Below, piece after piece: positions 12,170 to 12,525 of a DNA stretch of 12,525 nucleotides. The notes beneath the pieces were generated by a model. The model saw only the letters and a list, made by a program, of their open reading frames with translations, made no database searches and had not been told where the DNA came from. The DNA is from Collinsella sp. CAG:166 (GTDB taxonomy: Bacteria > Actinomycetota > Coriobacteriia > Coriobacteriales > Coriobacteriaceae). Where the stretch lies: positions 1 to 12,525 of the forward strand of contig FR878646.1 in assembly GCA_000434535.1 (NCBI GenBank), read 5' to 3'. Numbering within the stretch: the first letter of the stretch is position 1; every line of letters begins with the position of its first letter. The position numbers and the translations under genes were made by a program.

Positions 12170-12525
12170 CTATTTCTTGAACGGGAAACCGAAGGCGTCC
12201 AGAAGGGCCTTGGCCTCCTCATCGGTGTTGGCGGTGGTCACGAAAGTAATGTCCATACCACGCTGGTGATCGACGGAGTCGAAGTCGATCTCGGGGAAGA
12301 TGAGCTGCTCGGTGACGCCCATGGAGAAGTTACCACGGCCGTCGAAGCTCTTGGCGGAGATGCCGCGGAAGTCGCGGATACGGGGGATCGCGACGGAGGT
12401 CAGACGATCGAAGAACTCCCACATACGGTCGCCACGCAGGGTAACCTTGCAGCCGATCGGCATACCGGCGCGCAGGCGGAAGGTAGCGATGGACTTGCGG
12501 GCACGGGTGATCATCGGCTGCTGGC
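12170..12525 (-). CDS. rplE: 50S ribosomal protein L5, C-terminal part
   Basis: L5 binds 5S rRNA with L18 and forms part of the bridge to the 30S head. The right edge of the window cuts the gene, leaving the last 117 residues of a protein usually about 180 long. Visible segments are QQPMITRARKSIATFRLRAG, PIGCKVTLRGDRMWEFFDRL, FDGRGNFSMGVTEQLIFPEI and the C-terminal MDITFVTTANTDEEAKALLD. The ATG at 12514 is internal, since the conserved frame runs on upstream of it. The true start lies outside the window, where rplX would be expected. Confidence 0.97.
   Translation of the reverse strand, partial: QQPMITRARKSIATFRLRAGMPIGCKVTLRGDRMWEFFDRLTSVAIPRIRDFRGISAKSFDGRGNFSMGVTEQLIFPEIDFDSVDHQRGMDITFVTTANTDEEAKALLDAFGFPFKK

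Noticed and set aside
1..12525. CRISPR arrays, tRNA or rRNA genes, insertion sequences
   Set aside because: No regular spaced repeats, no tRNA-like cloverleaf and no transposase frame were seen.

Overview
The window is about 12.5 kb of GC-rich bacterial chromosome. Every protein gene I can support lies on the minus strand, so it reads from right to left. It covers the distal spc operon and the whole alpha operon of ribosomal protein genes, in the classical order: rplE (partial, cut by the right edge), rpsN, rpsH, rplF, rplR, rpsE, rpmD, rplO, secY, adk, map, infA, rpmJ, rpsM, rpsK, rpsD, rpoA, rplQ. These are followed by truA, a glycosyltransferase-like gene and argR.

The organism is probably an actinobacterium of the class Coriobacteriia, such as Collinsella or a relative. 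The clues are rpsD inside the alpha operon next to truA, a zinc-type S14, a four-cysteine adenylate kinase lid, an Ala/Lys/Pro-rich tail on L17, and frequent GTG/TTG starts. This is judged from gene order and protein flavour, not from a database search.

Region by region: 12525-9196 holds the last genes of spc up to rplO. 9202-6486 holds secY, adk and map, tightly coupled by overlaps of 7 bp (rplO/secY) and 4 bp (adk/map). 6485-6254 is a spacer with a large imperfect palindrome and a candidate promoter for infA. 6253-2875 holds infA, rpmJ and the alpha operon, which ends in a strong intrinsic terminator (2817-2848). 2781-190 holds truA, the glycosyltransferase-like gene and argR, with a regulatory-looking region in front of argR. 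189-1 has no gene but two or three hairpins, including likely terminators. No stretch above 300 bases lacks a gene.

The genes work together in making ribosomes (S4, S5, S8, S11, S13, S14, L5, L6, L15, L17, L18, L30, L36), starting translation (IF1), transcribing (RpoA), exporting proteins (SecY), trimming the initiator methionine (Map), balancing adenylates (Adk) and modifying tRNA (TruA). ArgR is a separate arginine-responsive regulator.

No obvious mobile element, CRISPR array, tRNA or rRNA is present. The less ordinary signals are the map-infA palindrome, structured spacers inside the spc operon, a glycosyltransferase-like protein that seems to have lost its catalytic acidic motifs, and overlapping ARG-box-like sites and palindromes upstream of argR.
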